Source of the DNA: Montifringilla adamsi | Lineage: Eukaryota > Chordata > Aves > Passeriformes > Passeridae | Assembly: GCA_017590115.1 (NCBI GenBank) | Contig: JAGGNK010013114.1 | Location: forward strand, 2,604,001 to 2,668,000 | Reading direction: 5' to 3' | Length of the DNA stretch: 64,000 nucleotides | Part shown: positions 27,921-39,600 of the stretch, one piece after another | How positions within the stretch are numbered: position 1 is the first letter of the stretch | Layout of the letters: every line of letters starts with the position of its first letter | The notes under the pieces: generated by a model | What the model saw: the letters and a program-made list of their open reading frames with translations, nothing else | Databases searched by the model: none | What the model was told of the DNA's origin: nothing | Program-made: the position numbers and the translations under genes

Positions 27921-30263
27921 AGTAAGCACGTAGGGAAGATGTACACTGGCTAGAAAATTAAAAACCCAGAGCACACAAATATAGATCCTCCTACACAAAC
28001 ATACTATAAATGCATTTCTTTAGAGGACAGCAAGTAAGATTTTAGTGAATGGTCATGATATATGTGAGAAGATGCACTTCTCTGAAACACTGAAAGCTTT
28101 TGCTCTCTGCACATACCACATTTGCCAGTAATATCAGAAAAGGGTTTTTTGCCCATATTTAGGCACACTATTTTAGATTAATTTTGCAGATTTATCTTCC
28201 CCTTCTGTGTTAAAAAGATTAAATAATTAATGATAAAGCTCCCAGTAATACCAGTAGAAATAATATGTCCCAGTTGTCCATGACTGCATAAACACAGACT
28301 GTAGTTTCAGAAGTACCACAAAGTACAACTGTTCAGGCAGCTTGAGCTTTCCCTTCCAGAAGCAAAAAATCAGTGGTGGAAAAAATCGGTAGGAAAACTG
28401 AATTTCAAGGCACTGCCTGAAAGGGGAGAGAAGTGAAAGAGGACACTCCTCAACAGCCAGCAGCAGCAAAGTTGTCTGTGAGCTGCAAAGAAAGGGGACT
28501 CCAGCAGAGACAGCTTTTATAAAACCAGCATTGCATCCCCCCACAGTCAATCAGCAAAGGTAAAGATACAGTCCTGCACCCGGGCATCACAACACTTGCA
28601 TTTCAGAACATACTGTACAATTCCAGACGACTGCAGTAAAAAAAAATGCACCTCCTAGCAGCTGGAGCACCTTCTGTTTCTCCTACTTCCTTACCAGGTA
28701 CTCCTACTTACCTGGTACTCCAAATTAAAGACACACACTCATTTTTCTGCCATTTGGCTAAGCAATTAATGAGACAAAGCTGTTCTTTGGACTATAACTC
28801 AGAGGTCTATAAACAATTTCACTATTTCAAATGCAAGATGAACATTAAAGATGCTCCCAGAAGCACCTCCCCAGCTCTATTTAGGTTACAACAGTGCTCT
28901 ACTTGAGTTAAAGACTTTTGTAGAAGCTTTGTGTAAGTTCAGGTCATTTTTCCCTTTCTAATATGCTTACATCAGAAAACAAAAAAGTCACCCTAAATTA
29001 AAGCAGGGCTCAACACAGGACACAATTTTTGAGCCACTTTTGAAGTTACTAATCTAAAATTAAGAAAAAGGAAAGTTGTTTCAATTGTGCAACAGTGTAG
29101 CAGGGCAGATCTGACCAGATTCCTGCTCTTTCAGGACACAAAAAGGATGGCCACTGGAACTCACCTGGCATTCACGAAACTCTTTGTGACTGTCAAACCC
29201 CTGACTGAACTGACATTGATGTAGAAATCTTGAGAGACGTTTCAATCAGACTAACAAAATTAATGGCTGCTTAACTTCACCATTACTCTTTCAATTTTCC
29301 CACTAAGACCTATCCTCCAGCAAATACCCCGAATAAAAATTATTACTGCAAAGCACTCTGACACTACTGTGATAGGTTTTACCAATGCCATAGTAGAAAT
29401 TAAGAGTTTAATATTCAGTCATGAATAAGGCAAGTAGGCAGAAAGAAGTTTCAGATTACACAATGTACAAGTAAAATTAAAAATACCAAATTATTCTGAA
29501 TTTATTAGGAAACACTGAGGTTATGCAAATAGTGTGCATTAACATATAATCCTGAATATGATGTAAATGAAAACCATATCCAAATGCATGTATAAAGGGG
29601 TCCTGAGGAATTTTATCATGCAGTTCCTCAGAATAAAAGTCTTGTCTTCTGAAAGAAGTGGCACATATTTCCAATCTTTTGTACCAAATTCATAAGGACA
29701 ACTAAAGTAGTTATGCTTGTTTTTCTTAAAGTTTAAATACTTGGTATCATACCATCAGTGGTTCTAACACTTTTCAAAGTTCTCATTATTCTAGCACAGA
29801 GTCTATAAAAGCAAAGAGCAGTAACAGATTTTACAGGACTGTATTTGTGGAATCAGAACATAAATAGAATAGAGAAGCATTGCAAATACATTACTTGTCA
29901 TACTATAATCATCAAAAACATAAAATATTGCACTAAAAAAAAATAAAAAAAAATTACTGCCACTGCCTTGAAAGTCACTTCATTGTGTTGAGCTCAGGTC
30001 TACCTCTTTACTTAAAACTCAGTCATAAGGTTGTATAAATACTGATCCTGAAATTGTGTCCTTCCTATAGAGACCAAAATAATGTATTTTTTCTCCTTTT
30101 CCCACAATATTAGTAATTTGAAATATTAGTATAATATTGAAGAAAGCCTAATGAGGCAGACCACTGTACTTAAGAGATCTGACTTGGCTCTTCCATTTAG
30201 TGCATGTACTTCATGACATGGATGTAACTCTCATTCTTCACGTAACAGTACAACTTTGGTTTA

Positions 30264-30476
30264 TCACACAGAACCGTAGAATCATAGGAAATACTGAGTT
30301 GGGAGGGACCCATCAGGCCAGCTCCTGGTCCTGTGCAGGACACTCCAAGAGTCACACCCTGTGCCTGAGAGCATTATCCAAACACTTCCTGAACTCTGTC
30401 AGGCTGGTGCTGTGAACTTCCCCAGAGAGCCTGTTCCCCAGCCACCCTCTGGGTGAAAAATTCCTTCCTGATGGTT
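30264..30476 (-). mobile_element. CR1 LINE 3' fragment, minus strand
   Basis: On the plus strand it opens with CAGAACCGTAGAATCATAGG (the reverse complement of a CR1 tail), then GAGTTGGGAGGGACCCATC, GTCCTGTGCAGGACACTCC, GTGCCTGAGAGCATTATCC, GAACTCTGTCAGGCTGGTGC, CAGAGAGCCTGTTCCCCAG and ACCCTCTGGGTGAAAAA. This is the standard antisense reading of a CR1 3' end. The element is cut off at its 5' side near 30476. It belongs to a different CR1 subfamily from the copy at 31070-31886. Confidence 0.93.
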
Positions 30477-31069
30477 TAAAAACAATTCTCAGTTTAATTG
30501 ACTGATGTTTTTGTTTGACTAGCCAGAAGTATTTACAGAAACTGCAAGTAGCTGTAGTTTTCTATTACAAACACAAATGCTTCTTAAAAGATTTATTAGA
30601 CAACAATATAGTCTATAAAGCTAAATCAAAATCAAATGCTTTAAAAAATTTCACCCATCATAAAATAACTCAGCAGGGACAGAATAGCAAAAAGAGTGCT
30701 CCCAAAGAACCCAGCACAAAAAATATTTTATCTAGTGGCCAAAACTTTCCTTGAATAAACTCAAAATACTTTGGCAAATATCCCAGACTATCTTGCAACT
30801 CAACTTCTGTTCCTATATCACCACAAGTTTTACTTCATTAGTCTGTTTCAGCAAAAAGAGTTTCTTCTGCTGGCCAGTTCCTGTCACTAGCACAATCACT
30901 AGAAGAAGATTGCACTGAACATCAATTTGTGTGCTTATCATCACTTCTGTCTTATGAAGACATTATTATTTCTGTTAATTTAGCACAGAGAGGCCCCAAT
31001 CAAAACAGGCCTTTGTTTGCCAGGCTCTATACAACCAGAACAGGAAGGTCTAAAGGCTTTCAAATAAGG
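30477..31069. other. Spacer between two oppositely oriented CR1 copies
   Basis: AT-rich, no repeat or exon recognised. The frame at 30515-30754 looks like chance. Confidence 0.55.
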
Positions 31070-31886
31070 ATGCAAGACTGCAGATAACACAACAACTGGC
31101 AGAAGTGGCCGATACACCAGAGGGTCGTGCTTCCATCCAGAGGACCTTGAACACAGACCCACAGGAACCTCAGGCAGTTCAGCAGGAGAAATGCCAAGCC
31201 CTGTCCCTGAGGAGACACTACCCCAGGCAGCAGTCAGTACATGCTGGGGGCCATGGAGCTGGAAGGCAGCTGTCAGAAAAGGATGTGATGCCCCGCTGGA
31301 CATCAAGCTGAACACAGGCCAGGAACATGCCCTTGCAGCCAAGAGGGCCAATGCCATGCTGTCCGGCATTAGGAGGAGTGCTACCATCCAGTGATCCTCT
31401 CTGCTCAGCATGTGTGAGCCACACCTGGAGCACTGCATCCAGCCCTCGGCTCTCCACTATAAGAGAGACAGAGCTACTGCAAAAAGTTCAGCAAGGGGCC
31501 ATGAAGATTGAGGGACTGGAGCATTTCACATGAGACAGCCAAGATTATTTAGAGTGGAGAAGACAAGGCTCAAGTGAAATCCCATCAATGTGTAAAAATA
31601 CCTAAATGAAGGGTGCAAGGAGGAGAGATATGAGCTCAAAGCAATCGATACAGACTGAAACACAGGAGGTTCTCCCTCAACATCAGGAAGCACTTTTTTC
31701 CTGAGAGGGTAACCAAGCACTGTCACAGGTTGCCCAGGGAGGTGTCTCCATCCCTGGAGGCAGACAAAAGCCACCCGGACATGGCTGTGGGCAACTGACT
31801 CTAAGTGGCCCCTTCTTGACCAGGGTGTTGGAACAGATGAGCTCCGAGGCCCCTTACAACCTCAACCATTCTGCAATTCTATGATC
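31070..31886 (+). mobile_element. CR1 LINE, 5'-truncated, with the end of the ORF2 frame and the full 3' UTR
   Basis: About 820 bp matching the avian CR1 3' half from memory: GCAGATAACAC (the region of the reverse-transcriptase catalytic motif), CCAGAGGGTCGTGC, CATGCTGGGGGCCATGGAGC, GAGCCACACCTGGAGCACTG, AGCAAGGGGCCATGAAGAT, GGTTGCCCAGGGAGGTGTC, CCATCCCTGGAGGCA and a 3' end of CCATTCTGCAATTCTATGATC at about 31866-31886. The catalytic Phe-Ala-Asp-Asp of CR1 reverse transcriptase reads Thr-Ala-Asp-Asn here, and the frame is broken by stops and shifts, so the copy is dead. The long frame on the opposite strand (30980-31438) is only its antisense. It is a typical 5'-truncated CR1 insertion, antisense to CBLB. 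Confidence 0.93.
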
Positions 31887-34800
31887 CTTTTTTTATTTTA
31901 CAGACTCAATTCAACATAAATAATTATGTAAGGAATCACATGACTTAATTCCAGGACTAAATGCATCATCAGTAGTATTATACTGTGACAGTAATCTAAG
32001 AACAAAGCTGATGCAATACCAAGAAGTTTATGCCTCATTTAATTTAATAAGGTGCAAATATCTATTGGTATTTTAGTTGATCCTGATCCCAGGTCAGTCT
32101 GGGAAAGACGTTTACATTAAAAATCTGAGAACAGGGTAACATATAGAAGAATACTAAAGCAAAGTAAGACCATGTAGGAAACTTTAAACAATGTTTATAT
32201 ATGGAAAATTAATTATATCAAATAGCCTCATTTCACTTTGATTGTCATTTACTATGATAAACTCATGCCCGAGTACTCTCAAATTAATTGCTCAGTCTTC
32301 ATCAGTACATGTCATATGATTGGTATCTCAATTTTCAGAAAATGTTACTTGCTTTAAACACCAGATTTAGCAAAGCACATCCTTAACTTTGAAGCAAAAT
32401 AGAAGCATTCCTTTTGGAAGTGACAAATTGTGTTTATAATGACTCAGCTGGTTATTTGCATGCCTGATGCTCAAAACAATATGCTAGTCAAGCAAGGACA
32501 ATAAATATCCTGATGGAATTGTACTCAGCATACAGTCACAGAGTTCCAGTAACATTTCCCCATAGGCACAAAGAAAAACTAATCAGCTTAACAGACTCAA
32601 GAGAGCTAGTCTAGAAGTGAAACAGTGAGCAAAAGGTTAAACTTCTACAGCTTACAAAGTTTCATCCTACATTTGGTACGGGTAAAAGAAACAAAGTCTT
32701 ATAAAGTTTCACTAATTTAAGCTTAAATAGCTCTTTCAAACAGTTAGAAACCTACAAAATTCCTCAGTATGTAAGACTTCTACAATGCAATAGCACCCTG
32801 AATACCTTCCTGCACACCGCAGTCCATTGCCTTTTGTCTTGCAGGGGACAGGAAGTTTGGAACTATGGAGAGGCTCCTGCTCAGCGCACAGTCAGTAACA
32901 GCTCAATAAGGGGCTGCCCCTGTCAAGGCAAGGTTTAATCAACAGTACTTTAAATGTTGCTCAGACTGCTGTGCTAGCAGAATTCATCCAAACATCTCAC
33001 AGGGAGGAAGCAGACCATGACAAATATTTCTTTTTACTGGCACTATACATAGAGATGAACAGCTGTTACAGTGAGGTATAAACCTGCCCACTATTTTCAG
33101 CAAAAGCAGGAGGACAGTCATTCTTTGAGCTCTCTGGCAGTAGATGTTGAACTAACATGCTCTGTGCTGCTGCTTGGCACAACTCTGGCGTCCACAGAGC
33201 AGACTTCCCAGTTTCATGAAAGCTAGCCTTCACTGTGCACTGAAGGGCACAACTGTTAGGGATTCCACACACCGACTGTGTGCCTTTCACAGCCCAGAAC
33301 ATGAATGGCAGACTGTAAAAGCCAAAGTGTAATAAACAGTGAAAATGCAAAACATGTGAATTAAGGTAAGCAGCTATGGAGAAGATGCTGTGGACAGTGT
33401 TAGGATGACATACAAAAATGACCCGAGGGAGGCCCAGCTTTCCTGCAGCTGGGGGTGCTGGAGCAGGGGCTGCACCGCAGCTTCCACAGCCTCTTGCCCC
33501 ACAGTGGGGATGGCATTGACACACACAGACCAATCCTCACTGGTTTCATTTTCCTTGTGTTTTAAGGCACGGATTCCCTCACAGCCTGCTTACAAGACTA
33601 TGCTTACTGTAGCCCACATGGAAAACCCTTTCAGAAGCCTGCTTTGCCAGCAATCATGGTGGCTAGTGGTATGGCTCCAACAGCAAGTAAATTCTGTGAA
33701 GGACCTACTGAATTCTTAAAGAAGTGTTCTGGGATCTTCAGTGTCAATAAAATCCTTTATTTACTGAACCACAAGAAATTTCAAAAAAGAAATACCTGTA
33801 TTAAAGGAGTAATGAAAAGTTTAAATATATTGAAGTTTCGTATATTGAAGTTTCCAAGTTTAAAAAGCATAAAACTAGAACTGCACACTATTGCTAGAAG
33901 AGTTATGTTTCATCATAGGGCATTTAAAATTATTTTGCCCTACAGAACAGCTTACTTTGAATACCACAGACATAACATTTACAGTAAAAACAGAAAATAT
34001 AACACTATGACAAGAAGGAACATAGATATAAATATTTTTAGACATTAGAATATAAAATTTAATTCAACTGCAGCATCAGATTGGGAGTAATGATTATTAA
34101 AATAATAGAGCTTTTCATTGGCAAAAGTTACACAATATGACTGAAAACATTTTATGGAAACAAAATAAACAGAACATTTATATTTGAAATTTCAACTATC
34201 TTCAAAAGCTAATGTTCTGCATACTTTTTTTTAACAGAAGGCAATCTAATATTTTATTCTTATAAGTTCTAAAAAAACTTCACACATAGTGTCTACAAGT
34301 AATTTTTAAGGTGGTCTGGAAGCATTATATTCAATTTTTACAACATCCAAACCCAAAATATCTAAAGAGGAACCTTATTTAAAATTACACATTCTTCTTC
34401 ATAAAAAACTTAGTTCCCTCTACACACATATTACTTGTCCAAAGACAAGTTTATGCCTTTGCTTTCAAATTCTAAATGTGGTAAATCTGAAATACAACTA
34501 AGCACACAGGACCCCCACCATAGGCAGGGCATGATAATAATGTTCATGTAGAGAACTTAACTATACACACATCTGGCAATTGTGTGGCCTAAGCACAAAT
34601 AGCAGTATCTCCAAATGTTGGCCAGAAATTATGAACACCTTGTATTGAATACAAAGAAATTATTCAGCAGAGGACTTAAACCCCAAGGAGTTACAATACT
34701 TGCCATATTAAAAAGAGACACAATATGCAGAGTGGAAGAGAAGCATCTCAGAAATTTAAATCTCGATGTGCTTGTCAAAATTTAAAGCCAGCTTTCTGTA

Positions 34801-36540
34801 TTTTACTGACAAACACACATTTTGCTAACAAACTTGTGCATCTAAATTGTGTCCCTGAGGCTACAATCTCACTGTTTGTAATCTAGTGGACTGAAACCTC
34901 TTCTTGTGTCAGCAGGCACAACAGAGCAGCTCAGGTAGTTAGTCTAGTTACCTTTCCTTGATGACTTGTTTGCGTTATATACTTCCCTTCGGAACACAGT
35001 ATGATAAACTAAACCCTCGGGAGCCACAACAAGGAACTGGTCAAGAATATCTTTGGAGTTATTTCCTATCAGTAGAAGTGCATGTGAATTGGAGACCTGA
35101 GTTCAGGAACCGCTCTTCAAGGAAATAAGCATATCTTAGACATCAGAATACATACTGAGCCTTAAAATGTCAGTCTCTCACTGTGTTATATTTATAGCCT
35201 AGCAAATTAATATTCTGTTTTGCTAAACATAACTAAACCCTGCAGCTTAAAAATCTGCATGGTTGATGAGTTTTGAGGTACAGTTTTAGAAGGGCCACAT
35301 TCACCTTCAACATGAACAGGCCACTTACAATGAAGGACTTCCAGGCACTAGTCTCCCATCTTCAGACATACCCTTCCATGAAATACCATAGGATTTCTTC
35401 AGAGTTTCTGTAACTCTACCTTTTCTTACATATAACTAAACGTTACTAACAGTGCTCTCTCTTGAAACATACCTAGACCACAGGCTGCTTCCATGGTTCT
35501 TCCCTATTCAGCTTAGGGGTGAGAAAGCCATGTGGCCCTGTCTCAAAGATCTTGCTCTGTGCTCTTTTATTTTGAAAGTCACATGCTGCTTTTAGATTTA
35601 GCAGGCGTAATAGTCTATGCTTACTGCATGGCTTAAAAAGAAAAAAAAGAGAATTCTATTATGAGTGTTTACCTATTTGCACCATTTTGGTAAGGCTTTG
35701 GTCCTCCATCTACAATCTGCTTCCTTGCAGCTCAACTGCACACGTCCTTCTGTATAAAACATACACATAAATTAGCAGACTGAATCAATTACCCTTGCAT
35801 CATGCTAGCTGCCTTCTTCCCTTCAAAATGGAATTTTGTTACCTTAACAATTTTTATAGCTTAAAGACTGAATAGAACTCAAGGTGCCTTAGCCAGTTCC
35901 TCACCACCAGGGAACATCTTTTTCAGTGGACGTTCTCTCAGACTACATTCCTCCTCTGTGCCAACATTGCTCCATTCTCATATGTCACCTTACCCAAACT
36001 AAAGTGTGCAGGGAGGTCTCCTCTCCTGTCATGTACAACCAAATTTGTCTGTGTGGCTCTGTGAGCTTTACCCAGTCTGTTTTCAGTTCTACTGTCACCC
36101 AGCTGGTATCTATTAAACACATGCGGTAGATCATAGCTCAGCAAAGGCAGCATCAGATGTATCCACACCCCAAAGCTCCCCACGGCTTTCCTTCTCCAAA
36201 GAAGGAAAAAAAAAAGGTGGCAGGGGAGAAAGGGACTGGAAATCTCTGTTATCAATAGACGACATCCTGTTAACTTCACTCACGTGAGTCTGTGTGATAC
36301 ATACTCAATAAGTATTAAACTGAAACCAGAGTCCATTACAAAAAGAAAAAAAAAAAGCAAGCAAGAAAGAAAAAATCTATCTGATACCAGCTGCTACAAC
36401 ATTAAAATAGATTATATTTTAGGACAGTTATTTATACATAGCTATGACTGCTCTCTGCAAGAACCAAAACAAAGGACATGGACCTTCCCTCAAACTTGTG
36501 AAAAAAAATTAATTATTTTTCTCCCCCCTGTCTCTGGACA
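31887..36540. other. Unannotated intron
   Basis: Holds the AP-1/octamer cluster. A GC-richer section at 33060-33560 gives a 155-codon minus-strand frame that lacks an ATG start and any known domain. A splice-acceptor-like TTTTGTCTTGCAG ends near 32844, but on the plus strand and without a coding frame I recognise. Confidence 0.55.
32440..32461. promoter_or_regulatory. AP-1-like site next to a perfect octamer
   Basis: TGACTCA at 32440-32446 runs into CAGCTG at 32445-32450, and ATTTGCAT, the POU octamer in exact form, lies at 32454-32461. Each motif is common by chance. Their close spacing makes the cluster noteworthy; function is unproven. Confidence 0.25.
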
Positions 36541-36633
36541 ACTGGCTTCAGGTGGCCGTGCTTGAGCAGAGGGGTTGAACCATATGATCTCCAGAGGTCC
36601 CTTCCAACTTCAGTTGTGCAAATTCTAAGATCA
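36541..36633 (+). mobile_element. CR1 LINE 3' tail
   Basis: A short CR1 end: ACTGGCTTCAGGTGGCCGTG, CTTGAGCAGAGGGGTTG, GATCTCCAGAGGTCCCTTCC and AACTTCAGTTGTGCAAATTC, ending in a worn ATTCTAAGATC repeat. It is strongly 5'-truncated (about 90 bp) and lies antisense to CBLB. Confidence 0.88.
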
Positions 36634-39600
36634 GCAAGCCCACTTGGAAATACAAGTCTAACAAGAAATAAAATTGAGGAGTTGACTGTTCAATGCTAAC
36701 ATTACTTTTTCAGAAAAAGACTGAATTTCCATTATAGAAAGCTAACTAAATAAACATAAACTCAAAAAGGAGTAAGAGATAAGATTCCCACAAGACCCAA
36801 TTCCCAAGCTGTGTGAACTGAAGTTTAAAACTAGTTTGTGTGTCCCCAACTGTGTCCTGGAGGCCTATCTGTTCAAGAGTTCCAGCTTGAGAGCATTTCT
36901 GTACTGAAAATGGAGACACTGGACATAAGACACTGCAGCATTCCCTACACTCAGGTAGGCACAGCCACAATAGCCAGCTGCAGGAGAACCGCTTCTGTTC
37001 TAAGGGCAAGATCATTTTGAGAACAGCATTTCTTCATTCAGTACAGCTGAAGAAAAAATTCACTGTGACCTTTGGAAATAACCGCTCAGTTTAGCTTTAA
37101 AACCTCCACTTTCTCATCACAGACTTCTGAATACTTAGATACAAGACTGGTAAAATGAATGTAGGTATAATCATGAGTGAGTCATTGATGCCTATTGCTC
37201 AATGGCATCTTTTTCACATGCCGTTGCAAATCATTGCATTGCATCTTACCTGTACTACATATAACTAACTCAAAAATGTTCTATTTTCTTGTTACTGTAG
37301 CAGAAACTAAGTCCACTCTCTCATTTCAAGCAGTTAAAAAGAAATGGTTTCAACTGATTAAGTTCACTTACTCCAGCTTTGCTCAATAAACAAAATCAGA
37401 AAAATCTAACGTTTCATGGAATTTTAGTTATGTAATGTGGTCCTGCTATTATCTATTATATCCACTGTGTATATGCTTGATTCCAGGCAATGTCTAAAGA
37501 GTTTTTAATCCAGCTTGGTAGCTATCTGCATAAAAAGCAAATTTGCCCTAGTAATTCTACATCCAATGTGCTGGTTTTTCCAGGAAAGATCGTCCTGGTT
37601 TTACAGCAAATCCCTAGATCAGAAAGGGGTTTAACAAAGGCAAATATCTTCTTAAGTATCCTCCCATTTTTAATAAAAATATGGAAGCAGAAAAATCTTT
37701 TGCATGATATAATACAGAAATCAAAGCAAGAACCTGAAGAGCCGGAGACACTCTTCGTGGCACTGCTCTGAACAAGCTACATAACCCTAGGAAAACTGGT
37801 TTCACACCTCTCTGTGTCTCAATTTCCACAATTTCTGGTTGAAAAAAAAATCTAAAAGTACTTTTTTATTAAGAACTAAATACCATATAAAATTCAGGAA
37901 TATGGCCAAAATCCCACTTTTACTTATTTCACACATAACACTAACAGGTTGGTCTTTGTGTAAAATATATAAACCACTGGCATGTGAGGGTGGGAATCAA
38001 ATGCTTCCAAGTCTTTATCTACACATTAGAACATTACTAGATATGATTCTGAATCAACTTTCAGAAACACAACGCAACAATCATTTTAAAATAATACTTT
38101 TAAAAAAATATGTCTTAAAGTGCATTCATCTTCTGTCAAGTTTTAGACAGACATGAAAACATATATTAACTTTGATATAAACTGTCTTATCATAGAAGCC
38201 TATTAAAATAATGATGCAAAAATTAAACAGGAGGGGTTTCTTTGACAAAAAAACCTTAGTATTATAAAACTATTTTGCTAAGTCAGATATTAAAATTTAG
38301 AGCAGTTGCATCTCTAACAGTGATATAAGTAATATAATAAAAAACATAGAATGCAGCTCTCTGTTTTGGTATATTTTGAGTCAGCTGGGGTTATTTCTCC
38401 ATGCACTCCAATTCAAAACACTTCCATATGACCAAAGCAAAAGCTCAACTTCTTTCATCCTTAACTTGATTCCTATGTCAGTATTACACATAAAGTATAA
38501 CTTCACTAATTCAAATACATTGGGATAATACCACCTTTCGTAGAAAAAAAACTCTGTGTTGACGAATTGTGGTGCATTGTATTCTTCAGATATATTACTG
38601 AGGCAGCCTTTGCCCTGAAAATGAGCATATTTTATCCTGTAAACCAGAAGATGCACTGACATCCAAAAGCACGCACTAACAACAAACTGGTTTTGGAAGG
38701 AGTGGTGGCAGGAGTAGCAGAATCAGCAGTTTTGGGTCTCACGATTCAGATTTCTGGACAGCAGACATTGTTCAGCATTCCCTTTAAAACTTACAGTAAG
38801 GGACAGAGAAAATGAAACCAAAGCACTTGAATTACATCACTTTGAGTCAAAATGAACACACAACAAATTAGAACTTACTGGTGGGTAAATCAGATTTGAA
38901 TAGACATTCAGCTGTCTAATAAATCTTGCTTCATTCTTCACTGCAAAGAAGACTCAAACCCTCCAACTACCTTTGACTTAAAAGAGGTACATATACTTAG
39001 TTCAGTTTTCAATTTAGCCACAAATTCCAGATTAAGTACGTACCATAAACCAAATGGAATCAAATTAAATTACACACTTGAAGCACTCCTTGGAGAGAAC
39101 TATTGACTAAATGTTGATTTTTTAGGAACAAAACACTGAGGTCCTCTATAGCCGGGGAAATTAAGAAGTGCATTTTGTGTGTCTTTCTCATGAACTCTTA
39201 ATAAATTTGACTAACTATTCTAAATGCCTCCACCTCTATCCATAAAAAGAGATTCAAAGAGAAAGAAATCTGAGGCGTCACTTGCTTTTACACAAACTAA
39301 ACCCATCATGTGCTACTAAATGTTGTAACAGAAAACAGAATAATGTTATTCATGTCATGCTTACTGATTTGCCAAAAAGTCACAGGCCACAAAACATATC
39401 ACGTTCAAGCGTGGGTCAGTAAGGACCTCATGTATCTTGCCTCTCCTTCACTCTTCCTCTGCAAGCTTTTACCTTCCAACCCTCTCTGGCCATACCTAAC
39501 ACCTTTTAAGACTGTAAAAAAGCCCAATGTAATATATCCCAAATCTGACTGCACCAAATTCAGTCCACTTACTTAATAAGTAAATTAATCTTATTTTACA

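Larger units (their letters stand above)
18671..30263. other. Unannotated intron between CR1 copies
   Basis: Long AT-rich stretch. GC-richer text at 18950-19080 and 19380-19600 has no recognised origin. POU-like ATATGCAAAC occurs near 26710 beside TTGATTAAT. No exon recognised. Confidence 0.55.

Noticed and set aside
30980..31438. 152-codon minus-strand open frame
   Set aside because: It is the antisense of the plus-strand CR1 element at 31070-31886.
32831..32870. Splice-acceptor-like TTTTGTCTTGCAG followed by GGGGACAGG on the plus strand
   Set aside because: No coding frame of recognisable homology follows; such matches are common in pyrimidine-rich text.
33066..33533. 155-codon minus-strand open frame, the longest in the window
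   Set aside because: It opens at a TTG, not ATG, has no recognisable domain, and lies in a locally GC-richer patch where stops are fewer.
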